From Adineta vaga (taxonomy: Eukaryota > Rotifera), in assembly GCA_021613535.1 (NCBI GenBank), contig CP075492.1:17732001-17796000 (forward strand): 64,000 nucleotides of DNA. The letters are read 5' to 3'. Position 1 is the first letter of the stretch. Each line of letters starts with the position of its first letter. Of this stretch, positions 44,651 through 57,700 are shown piece by piece. Both the position numbers and the translations under genes were made by a program. A model generated the notes under the pieces. The model was not told the origin of the DNA, ran no database searches, and saw only the letters and a list, made by a program, of their open reading frames with translations.

Positions 44651-45238
44651 AGATATAAATTACAATAAAACAAACATTTACAATTATTTCCTTTTTGGGC
44701 GAAGGATAATAACAAGAACTGTAGTTAATATTCTATCTAATAAACAAAAAAATCTATATTCATATTTTCTTTCTCAAAAAGAAGAGTCTTGCAAGAATAA
44801 ATTGAGAGTAGTATGAGTTCGAAGTTGGAGTTAGTATTTAAAAATAAGGTGAAAATAAAAGAAATAATATTTCGTGTATAAATTATCTGTAGGATTTTTT
44901 TCTCTTCATGTTATTTCATCTATGATATTATACGAATTTAATTGATATTCTTTATTCATTTTCTCAATAAAATATTCCATTATATATGAGCTTCTAAAAA
45001 CATCTTGAGGGTGTGGGTTGAAATAAAGAATCGATACCCACACCCTCATTGTTGTCTATCGGACTTCGATAGAAATTTAAGGTTAATAATAAGAGTGAGG
45101 GTTAGTTATATTTATTTCTTCTTATGATAATATAAAAACTAAATTTTTATGAAAATGAAAAAAATCTTTCACAAATTGTGTATATAAAAAGATGATGTGT
45201 CTGTAACGTCATGTTACACCAAATCTATATGAAACTCT
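44651..45238. other. Intergenic with palindrome H19
   Basis: Contains palindrome 45003-45049 and a nearby G-rich trace (GAGTGAGGGTTAG near 45092). The two flanking genes are convergent, so this is 3' flank for both. Confidence 0.45.
45003..45049. repeat. Telomere-like palindrome H19
   Basis: TCTTGAGGGTGTGGGT, loop AAATAAAGAATCG, ACCCACACCCTCA: near-perfect 14-bp stem. One of the cleanest members. Confidence 0.85.
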
Positions 45239-45481
45239 TCATATGCCTCGTCCATAGCCTGCACCCATACCTCCATTAATAAATTGTTGATAAGCCCTAG
45301 CAAATTCTGGTGTCCATTGAACCAAAACAGTTATTGTAGGTTGAAAACCTGGTCTACCACCAAGCCTATCAACATATCCATATCTTCCACGACGCGCATA
45401 ACTGAGTGCTCTCGCTGTTTCCCAATCACTGGCTTGAAATCCCATATATTTGTTAGGTTTATTCATAAAAGATTGAAACAT
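45239..45481 (-). CDS. Small hypothetical protein
   Basis: 80 residues: a basic, aromatic and Gly-rich protein (ARRGRYGYVDRLGGRPGF) with a Gly-rich end (GGMGAGYGRG). No signal peptide or membrane segment. Composition recalls small nucleic-acid-associated or structural proteins. I do not recognise the family. Its convincing codon pattern and lack of low-complexity AT bias argue for a real gene. Confidence 0.5.
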   Translation of the reverse strand: MFQSFMNKPNKYMGFQASDWETARALSYARRGRYGYVDRLGGRPGFQPTITVLVQWTPEFARAYQQFINGGMGAGYGRGI

Positions 45482-46180
45482 TCTTCTTTATATCAGATAT
45501 TTGTTGTTATATTTGTATACGACAATGCTCTGATAGTTATGAAACTAAATATATGTTTACACATTTGTAGTGGTGAGGAAAATAGAAGACAAAATTCTAC
45601 GCAAAATTATATACTATTTGTTTTTTTTCGATGTTTGAAAATGTAAATAGAATTTTGTTTCGTTACATTTCAAACCGCAACGATGCAAAGGGAAAATATA
45701 TCATTTCATTTAATTATGTTGACGTCAAGAAGTTGTATTTTATAATGAAGCATAGAATTAATAAACAAAGAACAAAAAAAGCGTATTGTTTCATGCATTT
45801 TAAATATATCCATGTCAATTCATTTGGATCAGAACGATAATGTTTAACTCGATGTATCTCCAAAAATTATACTGAAATCGATCGGTTAGAATTGACATAA
45901 ACAAATCATTGTATTCTGTTATTCGAACGATCAGTCACATACAAATTAAAATAAATATCATCATTTAATGTAACAAATAAAGTTGTGTAGTGCAATATTG
46001 TGGCATTTAATCGTCGGTGTGGATTGATATTTCGATTTTAGAAGGTGAGAATTTGATTTTTAGAATAATCAGATACATAGATACTATCTTTGGAATCGAT
46101 GAAAATACTATTATCAATAAAAGTGATTCCACATTGATTTCATGTTACATATGGGCAGAGTTTTGTTTGATTGTATGAAA
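45482..46180. other. Intergenic, nothing recognised
   Basis: Open frames occur but show no recognisable features. It ends at palindrome H20. Confidence 0.4.
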
Positions 46181-46241
46181 TTAAGGTGTGGGTGTGGATT
46201 TGTCTTCTATATATTCACACCCACACCCACACCCTCAAGAT
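46181..46241. repeat. Telomere-like palindrome H20
   Basis: TTAAGGTGTGGGTGTGGATT, loop TGTCTTCTATAT, right arm CACACCCACACCCACACC then CTCAAGAT. It ends 25 bp from the stop of the minus-strand gene at 46266. Confidence 0.85.
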
Positions 46242-46265
46242 GGAAAAAAGTCATGTTGGAACAGT

Positions 46266-47551
46266 TCATATCTGTGAACCAACTCTGTTTGTCCTTTTTC
46301 GAAAGCAATATACGATGATTTTAACTACTGTTGGTACGAGAATTTTTGAAATTTTTGTCAACCCACCAATTATACCAATCAATGTTGTGATGATAAAGAT
46401 TGCGTCATTTCTTGTTTGAATAGAATACGTGCATTCTATAGGGTGACATTCAGTATAGTATTTATCATAGATCTTCGTTGAATTCCATTCTTCAATCATT
46501 AAATTCTGAAGGAGGTGTTCAATTGTTGAATCTTGAAAATACTGACTTGGCAATAATGGATTGAGAGCTGTCGCCTGCATTCGCGAAGCAGATGACAAAT
46601 ACATTTGTAATTGATCTATACAGGTTTGATCAAAAAAGCACTCAAGAGTAGATTGAAGTAATGCTTCAATAACATAGCATCCTCTATAAAAACCAGGTAC
46701 ATTGAAAACTCTGTTTTAACGTTTGATATGTACGATGCATCTAGAGTAAACTGATATATCAGCAATAAGAATAATATCTGGTGAGAACATTTATATAGTT
46801 TGTAATTTGTTTGTCTTGCAGAGAGTAAAACATTCCCTTGAATTGTCTTTCTGATCGTATTGAGAGATAATAAAAAATTATTTGTTGTTGATAATTTAAA
46901 CTGTTTCATCAAGGATTGAGTTTGTAACTCAAATAATTGTAATGGTACGACAGACGCAGTGATATATTGACTTGAGTTAAATTGAATCAAACTATTATAA
47001 ATTGTACTCTCGACTAATTCACAAAATGCACGTAAAGCTTGAAATGCAAATGAAACTATTATTCGCAAATCATCGCTAGTTAACAAATTCTGACGAATCA
47101 CATCTTTATGTGAAATCCATTCGTCGGAAATAAAAATACTAGTACATACTTGATGTAATGTATAGTTAATATGAAGAAATTTTTCATAGTTGATTGATAT
47201 ATGTGTGCATGGACATGTAAGAGTTTGTGAATATGTTGAATATAATTGTTCATATTGTGTGCGAGTAGGTGTTGCAATGTTGATAGTTTTTGTATCATTG
47301 GCTATGGATGCATATAAGAGAAGAATTATTAATGATAGAATGAGCAATTCAATGAATAAAATTGTTGATATTCTTTGATTTTTAATTTCATGTTCATCAG
47401 TTGAAGGTGGTACAGATGAAAATAAATTGAAATTTTGACAGAACTGTTTAAATTTTCTCCATAATTGAAAAGTTCGACTACAAGTATGTGTCGCTACAAG
47501 GAAATGGAAAAAAGAATTTAGGATTTTTGTTGGATCAATGATAATTATCAA
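46266..47551 (-). pseudogene. Uncharacterised transmembrane family, frameshifted
   Basis: The front part (47551-46700) has one membrane segment (ILFIELLILSLIILLLY) followed by an ectodomain with a Cys-x-Cys element (YSQTLTCPCTHISINY), FLHINYTLHQVC and SSQYITASVVPLQLF. The back part (46604-46266) lies in another frame and ends with a second membrane segment (AIFIITTLIGIIGGLTKI). The bridge CYVIEALLQSTLECFFDQTC is readable in the second frame, which puts the shift near 46700. I have seen this architecture as a many-copy, rotifer-restricted type but know no function. One frameshift suggests a young pseudogene or an error. Confidence 0.6.
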
Positions 47552-49460
47552 TCAGTCAAAACACTTTCGATACTTAGAAGAATACTTGAAGATTTTGCAT
47601 TAAAGTATGAGAAATGAAACAAAACAAAATACATACTATTCATTTTATGATAAAATTTGTAATAACAATCTAAATTAAAATAGAATGTTTGAAAAACTTT
47701 AGAGAACAAGAGGCAATTCCTCGAAGATTCCTGTCTGTATTTATTCAACGAATATTATTGTGATGAATATATGCGAATCACTTAGAGAAAACTAAAAAGA
47801 AGTGTGTACAACAGATAACGAATGCTCTCTAGTATGATATCCGATATAAAAAATAAAAAGAGTTAGCATTTTATAATTGCGACACTATTGTTTTCATGAT
47901 TGTTTTTTTTCTCTCAAACTTGACAATCATTTGAAGTTAATAGTCTTCAATGAAACTAAGAAACGTTTTTCAGTATAGAAACAACGACATATGTATATAT
48001 TCGTTTTGATAGTAATTGTGTTTCATCAAGTGAGAATGACAAAGTAAACTGAAAAGCATCAACATATTGTCTTTTATGGAAAAGTAATAAATGCATAACT
48101 GTCGGTTATTTTTATGATCGTGCAAAAAAGACAATTCTTATCTGTAATTGAATGTAGGAACCCAACCCATCTCCTACACTCTCAAGAACATATTTATCAG
48201 TATTATATAACAATTAATTATACCATGTTAGTGTATCAATGTTCAGACGTCTATTCCTAGATCAGATTGTAGATTGTGGAGTTCTGTGAATGTTTTTAAA
48301 CGGTTGTTGTCCACTATGGCTCGTAGAAAATAGGTATTCATAATGATAACTTATGTATACTTTTACAAAGTTGGATGCTCATTCTATTGGCATAAATTAC
48401 TTGAATTCTTGTCATGCTTTACTAATCGGAAATAACTTTCAGATATAGAAAATCAAGTTTTGAGAAAAAAGAATTAATTTCTAAGTTGACAACAGTATGA
48501 AATAACTAATTATTTATTTGCTGCTTCCTACAATTACTACAGTGTGAGTTTGAAATACAGGCGCAGTAGCTGTCTCGAACTTTTTGTAAATAAAGGATAA
48601 CTTTCTTCCATTTTCGGGAAATTTAAAGTCATTTTTTTTCATATTGGAAATGCCCATCTTGAAAGTGGAGTGAGAGTGAAGAATGTTTATAATTACGACA
48701 AGTATTTATAGATCTGACGATGATACAAACGAATATTCTGATAAAGAAGTCGTCAACGTATACTTACCGATAAAAAGGATGTGTTAGCAATCTTTTTGTC
48801 AGAAAAAATAAAATAGCTCGATTTTTATGTTTTCTTTTAAATCGCACAAACTTTGAAGTATGCCAGATTAAGTGTGTTACAGTGCATATCTATAAAATAT
48901 ACCAGGATTCCTTATTCTCTCGTTTGATATGTGTATTCACTGATATCTTATGGTATCACCTCTTTTCTAATCTTGATTTCCCTTTGTTCGTATCATTTAT
49001 ATATATACCGATGTTATTTTCATAAATGAACAAGTTGATAGAAACGAACTAAAATCGTTCCACATATATCACTATAACAGGGTGTGAATATGACTGTACA
49101 ATATTCATCTCTCATCTAGCCATCACAAACCACTTAAACCTCCACAATTTCCATACAAAAATGAAGTTGTGTACATCTCATAATCTAAACTATCTATATA
49201 TTAACACTTTTCACATTTTATTCGACGTAAATATCATATGATCTTTTTATTTCTGTGTTTCTGGATCTATTTCTTCATTCACACTAAAGATATATAATAA
49301 TGTCTCAATACTTCGCTCAGCATTGCCTGTTTATTTCTCTGCAGAAGAATACTGTGAGTTTTCGAATAGACATTCAAATTCTTTATTTTAAAGCAGAATG
49401 AAGTACAATAAATATTGTTTAAATTTAAATTAAAGCAAGTGCTGGTTCAATCTTACGAAA
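47552..49460. other. Long gene-poor stretch
   Basis: No recognisable gene. A degenerate telomere-like trace lies near 48160-48187 (AACCCAACCCATCTCC ... ACTCTCAAGAAC), and GGGTGTGAATATGACTG near 49081. The rest is AT-rich. Confidence 0.4.
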
Positions 49461-51184
49461 TTAACATTTATTGAAAAATATATTTAGAGTTTTATCATAT
49501 TCAGCAGTTGCGGCTATATCTAATCGACCATCACCATTTAAATCAGCAATAGCTACTGATGTTACATGCCGATCTGTTGTTAAGCTTGTAGCTGTTGTAA
49601 AACTACCATTACCATACCCACGAAAAACACTAATGTAATTACTAAAGCCGTTAGCAACAACAATATCTATATGTGTATCATTATTTAAATCAGCTACAGC
49701 TACTGTTCTCGGATTTTGTCCAGTTGAATAGGATTTTTGTGATTGAAGTGTTCCATTTCCATTTCCTAACAACACACTCAGTGTATTACTACCATAGTTA
49801 ACAGCAACGACATCTATGTAAGTATCGTGATTGAAATCTGCAACAGCTATTCCCCATGGGGAGCTTTCTGTTGGATAAGGTGTACGTTGTCGAAAACTTC
49901 CATCACCATAATTAATAAATAAACTTACTGTATTGCTAGAATAATCAGTGACAACAAAATCTGGATAACTGTCAGCATTGAAGTCAGCAACAGCTACTGC
50001 TGTTACAAAACTACCTGTTGCTAAAGTGCTGACACTTTGGAAACTTCCATTACTGTATCCAAATAAAACACTGGCAGTATTTGCATAATCATTAACAACG
50101 ACAATATCTAAATTATCATCCTTATTGAAATCATCAATACCAATCCAATATGGATAAGAACCAACTGGAATATTTATACGTGAGTTAAAACTTTTATTGC
50201 CAAGACCAAGAAATAAACCGATACTATTATCCGAAGCTTGAGCTACAACTAAATCTAACTTCTTATCATTATTTAAATCTGCACTTTTGACAAATACTGA
50301 ATAACCAGCAGTTTGAAACATTATCGGTGTTTGAAATGTTCCATTTCCTTGATTAAAATATATTCCAAGATTTGCATCATTTGCATTAAGCACGATTATA
50401 TCCTTCTTATTATCATTATCTAAATCAGCAATATTAATTGACCAAGGTTTATTTCCAGTCGAATATGATTTATATGAACTAAAAGTTAATGATTGACATG
50501 AAGAATCTATAAATGAATGAATAAAATAAATCATTATTTCGATGCAATAATTAATGAAATTACTTACTAAATGAATTCGAAGTTGAGGTAGTGTAGCTAG
50601 TCCTAGTCGATGTTAAAACTAAAATAATATTCGTTTGACAAGTTTAATTGTAATTGAAATTTATTTACCAGTACTAGTCGATATTGTTGTTGCTCTGCTG
50701 CTTGTTGATGATGTAGCAATTCCTAAAAACAATGAAGAATTCTCCAGGACTATACATCGATCAACTTATTTTTATATATTAAGGTTATATCATCGAGTAG
50801 ATTAAAATAAGTATTCTATTCGTATTCACAGATATGAAATATGTACGTACTGGGAGTAGTATTTGTCAAAGTTGTTGTTGTTGATGATGATAGTTTTCGT
50901 ATGAAAGTACGAGCGAGAATAAAATATCCAATGAGAGCCGCAATCAACAAGGGTATAACGAAAAGACTAACCAAAATGATTTTCGCTTTATTTCTTGACA
51001 AGAAATTGATCCTTAAAATGAAAATTATTATTATTACCGATGAAATAATAATAAGCATAGTTTGATATATACTTTTCGATAATTTTTGAAGAAAGTGTTG
51101 GCACATTGATAATGATAAAATTTTCAGTGATATTGAATGATGTTTCAGGATGCTAAATAAATTTTCATTTAAGTTAATATACAA
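49461..51184 (-). CDS. FG-GAP/VCBS-repeat membrane protein, multi-exon
   Basis: The large exon (50506-49461) codes for a seven-bladed FG-GAP propeller: each ~46-residue blade has a calcium-type loop such as DLDNDNKKDIIV, DFNADSYPDFVV or DLNGDGRLDIAA. Upstream on the minus strand come two tiny Thr/Ser exons (50618-50568, 17 residues; 50722-50669, 18 residues) and an exon ending at 50851 that codes for a membrane segment (IILVSLFVIPLLIAALIGYF) followed by SSSTTTTLTNTTPS. This is a type II membrane or secreted layout: short inside part, anchor, O-glycosylation-like linker, extracellular propeller, as in integrin alpha heads. The true start is uncertain; 51184 is the outer limit. No break seen in the propeller. 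Confidence 0.7.
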
Positions 51185-51289
51185 TCGTTTTTATTTTCGT
51201 ATTATTCAGTAGTAGACTTCTCATAACAAATCACATTCTGTGAAAGGTCAGACTAGATAGGCAAATGGATTCTAATCAACACATAGCCG

Positions 51290-51343
51290 TGAGGATGTAG
51301 ATAAAGGAGAGACGAATCAACATCTACACCCACACCCTCAAGT
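51290..51343. repeat. Telomere-like palindrome H23
   Basis: GTGAGGATGTAGATAAAGG, loop GAGACGAATC, ACATCTACACCCACACCC then TCAAG. Right arm longer and cleaner than the left. Confidence 0.65.
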
Positions 51344-52194
51344 TATATATATATATACATATATATTATCGAATTTAATAACGATTAGAATACGTGTCAT
51401 ACTTACAATCATAGTTATGATATAGACGAACGTTAATATGTGTTGAAAAGAAGCAAGAAAATGAGTATTCTGTTTACTTAAAAATTATAAACTTTTATAA
51501 TATAAATGTTGAATAATTTGTTTCTTCTACTCGATGAAGTATATTTTTTCTTTAACAAGATATTTTCTAATTAGATATTTTTCTGTTATTATAAACACAA
51601 AATTCAGTTTTACTCTGTAATATACAATTAACGCTCGTTTGAGGACTCGATCAGCTCTTTCTCGTAGAAATCATGCAAGCTGTTCGTATCTCACACTCAC
51701 ACCGAAGATGGCAGATAATTTATGTTTGCAAGACTCTTCAGAAATAATCATTAATCAATTGTAATGTTTCGAAATTTTGCACTCCAGGGCAAAGACAATG
51801 TCGTTGTAATCCGTCAGTTACAGAAATGTACAAAAACAAGGGGGAAAACGCCGTTTCCAACTGCCGAAATGATTTACAAGGAATTCGATGCTAATGAATC
51901 AGTAACAAAACACATCAAACATTAATATTTTCATTTTTATTTCTTACATGTGGTCTATTCATGATATACATATTTGAAGAACATTATTATGTGGCATACT
52001 TTTCTTTTTCAATTAAAACTTTGTCTGATTAACTGTAGAAAATAATTATATTGTTAAGTGTGTAGTTTTTTCAAATTATATTCCTATCTTCTACTAATAG
52101 AAATTTCAGTATTTATTTTTTCATCAAATGTAAATTCTTTAGAAAATATTAGTGGTTATTAAATCCTTTTTGAAGATGATATATGACTTTCATA

Positions 52195-52256
52195 GGAGGG
52201 TGTGGGTGTGGGAGAGTGTGAATACAACAGACTCCCATCCTCACCCACACTCTCGG
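52195..52256. repeat. Telomere-like palindrome H25
   Basis: GGAGGGTGTGGGTGTGGGAG, loop TACAACAGAC, TCCTCACCCACACTCTC. Confidence 0.75.
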
Positions 52257-52282
52257 ACACATCCTTGAGTACACAAAAGTAA

Positions 52283-52332
52283 CAAGGGTGTGGGTGTGGG
52301 TGGGTAGAGAAGACAGATTCACACCCACCCTA
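52283..52332. repeat. Telomere-like palindrome H26
   Basis: AAGGGTGTGGGTGTGGGTGG, loop AGAGAAGACAGATT (the reverse complement of the TGTCTTCT loop), CACACCCACCCT. Confidence 0.8.
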
Positions 52333-52485
52333 ATGATGATATACTGGATAATATCTGTAAATTGCTCGAGGAAAATCGATCTTCTAGTTCAATTAATAAA
52401 TTATCAATCAAATGATAATAAATACGTGTTTGATAATATTATTTATTTTCATTATCATCATGTTCACCATTGGCGTTCTTAATAA

Positions 52486-52567
52486 AGAGGGTGGGTGTGG
52501 GTGTGGGTGTGGGTGTGGGTGTGAATCTGTCTTCTCTACCCACCCCCACCCACACCCACACACTCTC
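52486..52567. repeat. Telomere-like palindrome H27 (longest arms)
   Basis: Left arm has five tandem GTGTGG-type units, loop AATCTGTCTTCTCTA, right arm CCCACCCCCACCCACACCC onward. The most telomere-like member, about 30-bp arms. Confidence 0.85.
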
Positions 52568-53915
52568 CTGAAATTTCAAGAATTATTGGAAGACAAATCT
52601 CCTATCTGTGTCACGGATTCTTCAGTCTCATTGTATTCCGAGTAGCTATAGACGAAAATATTCTTTTGTTATGAAACAGGTATTCGATAAGAGAAATTTT
52701 GCTTCAAAAATTTCAATAAGACAATATTTTACAAAAGTAAAAATAACTTTAAAAACCAGAGGAGGTGGCAGCACTGGTCGAGGGTAAAGTGAATCGGTAC
52801 GACGAGCGTTGCTTGTTAGTACTTAGAAAAAAAGTATATTTTAATACATTTCTATGAATCTCTCAGTTTTGTACGAATATGGATAGATTAGAACGATATT
52901 ATATGACAGATCAACATCTTCAAGTATCCGCCGATCTATAAAAAAATTCACTTGGTTTTAATAATAAGATTATTTGAAATAGAAAAAGAAAAACGTGATA
53001 AAAGAGAATATTCAACGGGGACTAAATAACGAATATTTATTCATATCAATCACTTTTTATTTATTAGAATTTATATATTGTTTGATATTAAATATGTTCG
53101 AATATTATGTCCATTATTTATGTTTTTTAGTGTAATTCAAATTATATTTCTTAATTCTATAAATAGAAATAAATAATCATAATATGCAAAGAAAAATGTC
53201 TGAGTTTTAAAATATCATGTATATTAATAAAGAAAAGAAAGATAGATATATATATAAATGAGAAAGAATATCATAAACAAATCTCATTTATTTTCTACGA
53301 CGTAGAAATATTGTTTGTCTAACGACTTTGAATAATTCAAGTGTACATTGATAAGTTCTTATTCCAATATGATTTTAATTTCAATTTTGATGATTCTGAT
53401 GAATGGAATATCAGGTAATGATTTATTGTTTGAAAGTGTTCAGAAATCCCACGCAAAAAAAGTAACGCTAATCTTGCCGACTCTCTTAACCCTCGACTGA
53501 GGAAGACAGGTATTTTCTACATGTTCCAATGGTGAGACGAACTGATCTGAGAACTTTGTATACGAGGAAAGTATTCAAACTTTTTTGCTCAATTATTTAT
53601 TAACTTTCAAAAGCGAAATACTCAATTTTCTTTGTAAAAGCAATGAGGATAAAACTTTTTTTTTTGATTTGTTGAGAGCTTACAATATTATAAGTACTAA
53701 CTGAACTACGAAGGATACAAAAGTATAAAACGTACGATATGAACTATCCAGCTAATTTTCACTCACACCCACCCCTCACAAGTGTTCTTGTGTAACTCAG
53801 AATGTTGAGCGGAGAGGGGTGACTTGGTGGTATTGTGAAAATCCTTGTGAATCGGGTCTTCTGTAAATTATTGTGGTTTCAAGAGGATTTTGTCAGTTTT
53901 TTCTAGTAGCGGCAG

Positions 53916-53977
53916 TCAGACCATTTATGAAGCGATCAATGGAAAACGCGGTATGTGGCGACTTTATAAATGGTCTG
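53916..53977. repeat. Short inverted repeat in intron
   Basis: CAGACCATTTATGAAGCG and CGACTTTATAAATGGTCTG face each other across about 25 nt. Another small palindrome (AAACCGGTTTTCG...) follows near 53995. Lies in the first intron of the NHL receptor. Possibly a tiny foldback element. Confidence 0.6.
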
Positions 53978-54728
53978 ATTTCCGCGTTTCAAAAAACCGG
54001 TTTTCGAAAACCACTGAATTGCAGCGGTTTTTGATTGTTTCTTTTTTCGTGGTTATGCATTGAAATCTAAGAATGAACTAAAGTTGAAAGTAAAAAATCG
54101 AATTTCAATCAAATAATTTTATTGATTTATAAACATAAATAAATGAAATAGTTTCACATCTGTTTTTATATTATTGACAAATTTTAATTTCCTTCATTTT
54201 CCCTATAGTTCTTTCGTATAATCAACCCAAACTTTGTCCAACAATAAGATGGAGTTCAAAGAGCCATTTTTTTAATGATAAAAGAATGACTTTTAATGAA
54301 CGCCCATTTCTGTTTATTGATACAAGCAATACAATTTATATTGGTTCTAACGTAAAAGGCGAAATCCTAGTTTGGCTTGAAGAACACACTTCTCCCACGT
54401 CATTAAGCACACCATATTCGTCAAGAATATATTCTATATTCGTGATGAACAATAGTGATATTTACATCAGTTATGATAGTCACACAGTTTATAAATGGAT
54501 AGCAAGTATAAGTAAATTTATTCACATTATGAATGTTGAATTTATATGTTTTCATCTTTTTATTGATATTAATAATAATTTATATTGTTCAATGGCCCAA
54601 GGACATAAAGTTGTGAAACAATTATTGAACGAAAATAACGAACCGAAGATAATAGTTGTAGCTGGTACAGACATTAAAGGTTCTGCTCTGAATCAATTGA
54701 ATCAACCTAACGGAATCTTTGTTGATAC

Positions 54729-57700
54729 AAAGGACAGGGGCGTATAAGCAATGGAAAATGGGCTCAAAGGAATTTATCAAAACTTCGTCGAGAAATTGTT
54801 CTAGGAAAGTGAGATAAGCTATATTAGAGCAAATTCAAGCAATACTAAGCGTATTTGAACATGCTTTCATGTGAAAATATCATAAAATATTATAGGGGCT
54901 TTTATACATATTATTTGTATTTATAATGGGCCAGTTTTTGACTAAAACAGAAAACCTTTGAAAAATATATAAAGCTCATTTTATCTTCATTGGAAAGAGC
55001 ATTAAATTCTGCATCGTTCTATATAAAGATCATGTCTTTAAACCAATTATTACTACTATTTTTCTATAATTTACTACTATTAAAAATATATTATTTTATA
55101 CATTATTTTATCTAATTTTGACTTTTTCAATACATTTTTTGCGTGAGCAGCTTTCGCTTATATACCATTTGATAGAGCGAAGAAAGCGCTACAAACTGGT
55201 ATATAAATCATTTAATTTCGAGTTGGTCCCGGTATTCATAAAAGTCAAAAACTATGTTCGATGCACGAAAAATTCACTTTTTTTATGTATTAGTCAATTA
55301 TTATTTAATTATTGTTTTTGATAGAAGCGACAGTTAATATAATTTTCATTCAAAGGATATTCAGACATATCTCAAATAAAAAATTCTTATATCTTTTGTG
55401 TTAAAAAGCAACATTTTTCAGCCTTAAAATGATGACATGTTAATATATCTTGTAATTTTTCGACATTAGTCAATATTAACATTTTGAAATTTCTGTAAGA
55501 ACAACTTTATTATTTTAATTCAATTTGTTAGGTCAATTTCAAATGAGAAATATAGATATGAAATGGGTAGTTCGTAATAAAAACAAGTATCAATGAGCTA
55601 GGTCTGGTGTATCTGTGGTGGTGTCGTTGTTTGTATCATCATCATCAACATTCATGTAGCTATCGTCTACGAATCCAAGTAGTCGAGCAGCAGAAAGAGG
55701 ATGGATTTTAGGATTCATTTCTCCTTGTTGAACACCCATATACCAAAGTAGAGCAGTAATATGAACACAACAGCCGACTGTACGTGATCCAGATGCACAT
55801 GTACAAAACCAACCTTGTATCGGCTGCTCCAAGTTGTTGTCAAATTGTACTGTTGCAATATGATGTTTCGTATTGCTGTGGCGTGAGTGGAATCGAACTC
55901 GAAGTAAATCACGTTGCTTTTCACACAATTCAACAATGAACTCAAGATCATTTTCATCAAGGTAAGAAGATTGAAAGTGTTCATTGATATAAGATTTGCA
56001 TTGTTTAATTTGATAGTTCCCTGAAAAATAATATAAACAAAAACTCTACGAGAGAAGATAGGAAACAAACCACAGCTAATGTTTCGTACATCTTCTTCAG
56101 TTAAATGTGGAAATATGCACATTCTAGAATCATATTTTCTCCAATGCATGTTTTTATCGGCAGATATACTAATTAATCTTTTTTCAAGTTCATTTTCTTT
56201 CTTCATTTGTTCTAACATGATTCTAGCTAATTCAATTCCACTTGATGGATCTTTCATTGTTGGGTGACGAAAAGCATTATGAAGAGCACATACTATATCC
56301 AAATCATCAGGTAGAAATTGTAAAGATGAATTTTTAAGAGAGTTAAAATAATTCCATTCTTTGATTTTGCCATTCACTAAAATATCGGATGATCAACTAG
56401 AAGAAAAAATTATCTATAATATTTACCACTTTCAATTATCCAACGGTTTTTAGTTATAAATCGGGTTCGGTTTGCTTCTTCTGTTGTAAATTGTTTTTTT
56501 CCTTTTAGAAATGCTGGAATTTGAACTTGAAAACCAAGCTCTTCCATAGAATTTACTGCATCTCTAAAGCCACGATCAACGATAACGATATCTTCGTCAT
56601 GAAGCCAGTTTTTGATATTTTGATCATTATTCTTCAAGATATGTTTGATAATGGAAGCATCATTATTTTTTCCATCGGCCAGAAAAGGTCCGAATACTGA
56701 CAAAATATAACCATCCTATGTAAAATTGCAATAATGAAGCTCTCATAATAGTAAGGTAAGCATCATTTTTATAAATCCTATGATGAACTTCAGAAAGCAT
56801 TCTATCGGCTACGATATTTTAAGGCTACCTTTTCCTAAATTGTATCCTTATATATTCTTTCAATAGTAAAGCTAAAACTTTTCTATAAATGTGACCTTTC
56901 AGTAGTGAACCATATATATGTTTATGTTCACATTTAAAAGAATACTTATTTTAATCATAGAAGAGGAGGACAAATTACTCTCTTTATTTAACACTTACTG
57001 TAGCGGTTATTATCATTGGTTTAACAAGGTTCTTATGCTTATGCATGCTATATGTTCTTCTTTGAAATTGATTGTCACTAGACTTTTGAATTGTAAGATA
57101 TGTACCATCCATAACAATACAAAGTTGATTAGAAACATCGGCAAGTAGAGCTGTTGCAACAGCAGATTGATGATGGTCAATCACCGATTGTCGATTAATA
57201 TGATCGAAACCTATATAATGTGGTACAAAATTAATTTTTAATGCTTGTCGCACTTGATTGATAACATGAGAAACTGTTCTTTTGTCTTTTAAACCAAACA
57301 TAGTTGCTAAAACTCGATTAGCAAGACCCAAACGAAACTTTGCGAGGAACACTGCTAATGCAACTCGAGTAGAACGAATTTTCGAGTTACGCATGTGTTG
57401 GATTTGTTGAAGAAGATCGTTGAACTGATCTAAAAAATGATTTTATTAGATTCTATTATATATGCATGAATTAAGCTTGTTTTTTATTTGAATTAAAAGT
57501 CTCCAAGTACAGATTACTTTATAGAAATTCGCTAACAAACGGATTATGACATTCAAATAATCCTAGATTTTTTCAACAGTACTGTCCCAGCAAATGAGAT
57601 TAACCATCCTACCTTTCGATAGACCAGTAATATTGTAATATGCAGTATCATCCAGAGAAGCATCATTATCAAAATCAAATGCTATGTTGCTTTGAGTAAC

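Larger units (their letters stand above)
51185..53368. other. Gene-poor stretch rich in telomere-like palindromes
   Basis: No gene recognised. It contains palindromes at 51290-51343, 52195-52256, 52283-52332 and 52486-52567, plus a single arm near 51692. It lies between the divergent starts of the FG-GAP gene and the NHL-7TM gene. Confidence 0.5.

Noticed and set aside
51345-51366. (TA)n tract as an origin or regulatory site
   Set aside because: Simple AT microsatellite next to a palindrome; no further signal.
55118-55321. A 67-residue frame in the left transposon arm (and its mirror at 58746-58949) as a gene
   Set aside because: It lies entirely in the terminal inverted repeat, appears in both arms by symmetry, is AT-rich and resembles nothing known.
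55860-55890. Possible tRNA T-arm (GGAATCGAACTCG) on either strand
   Set aside because: It lies within a transposase exon and no cloverleaf could be built around it.
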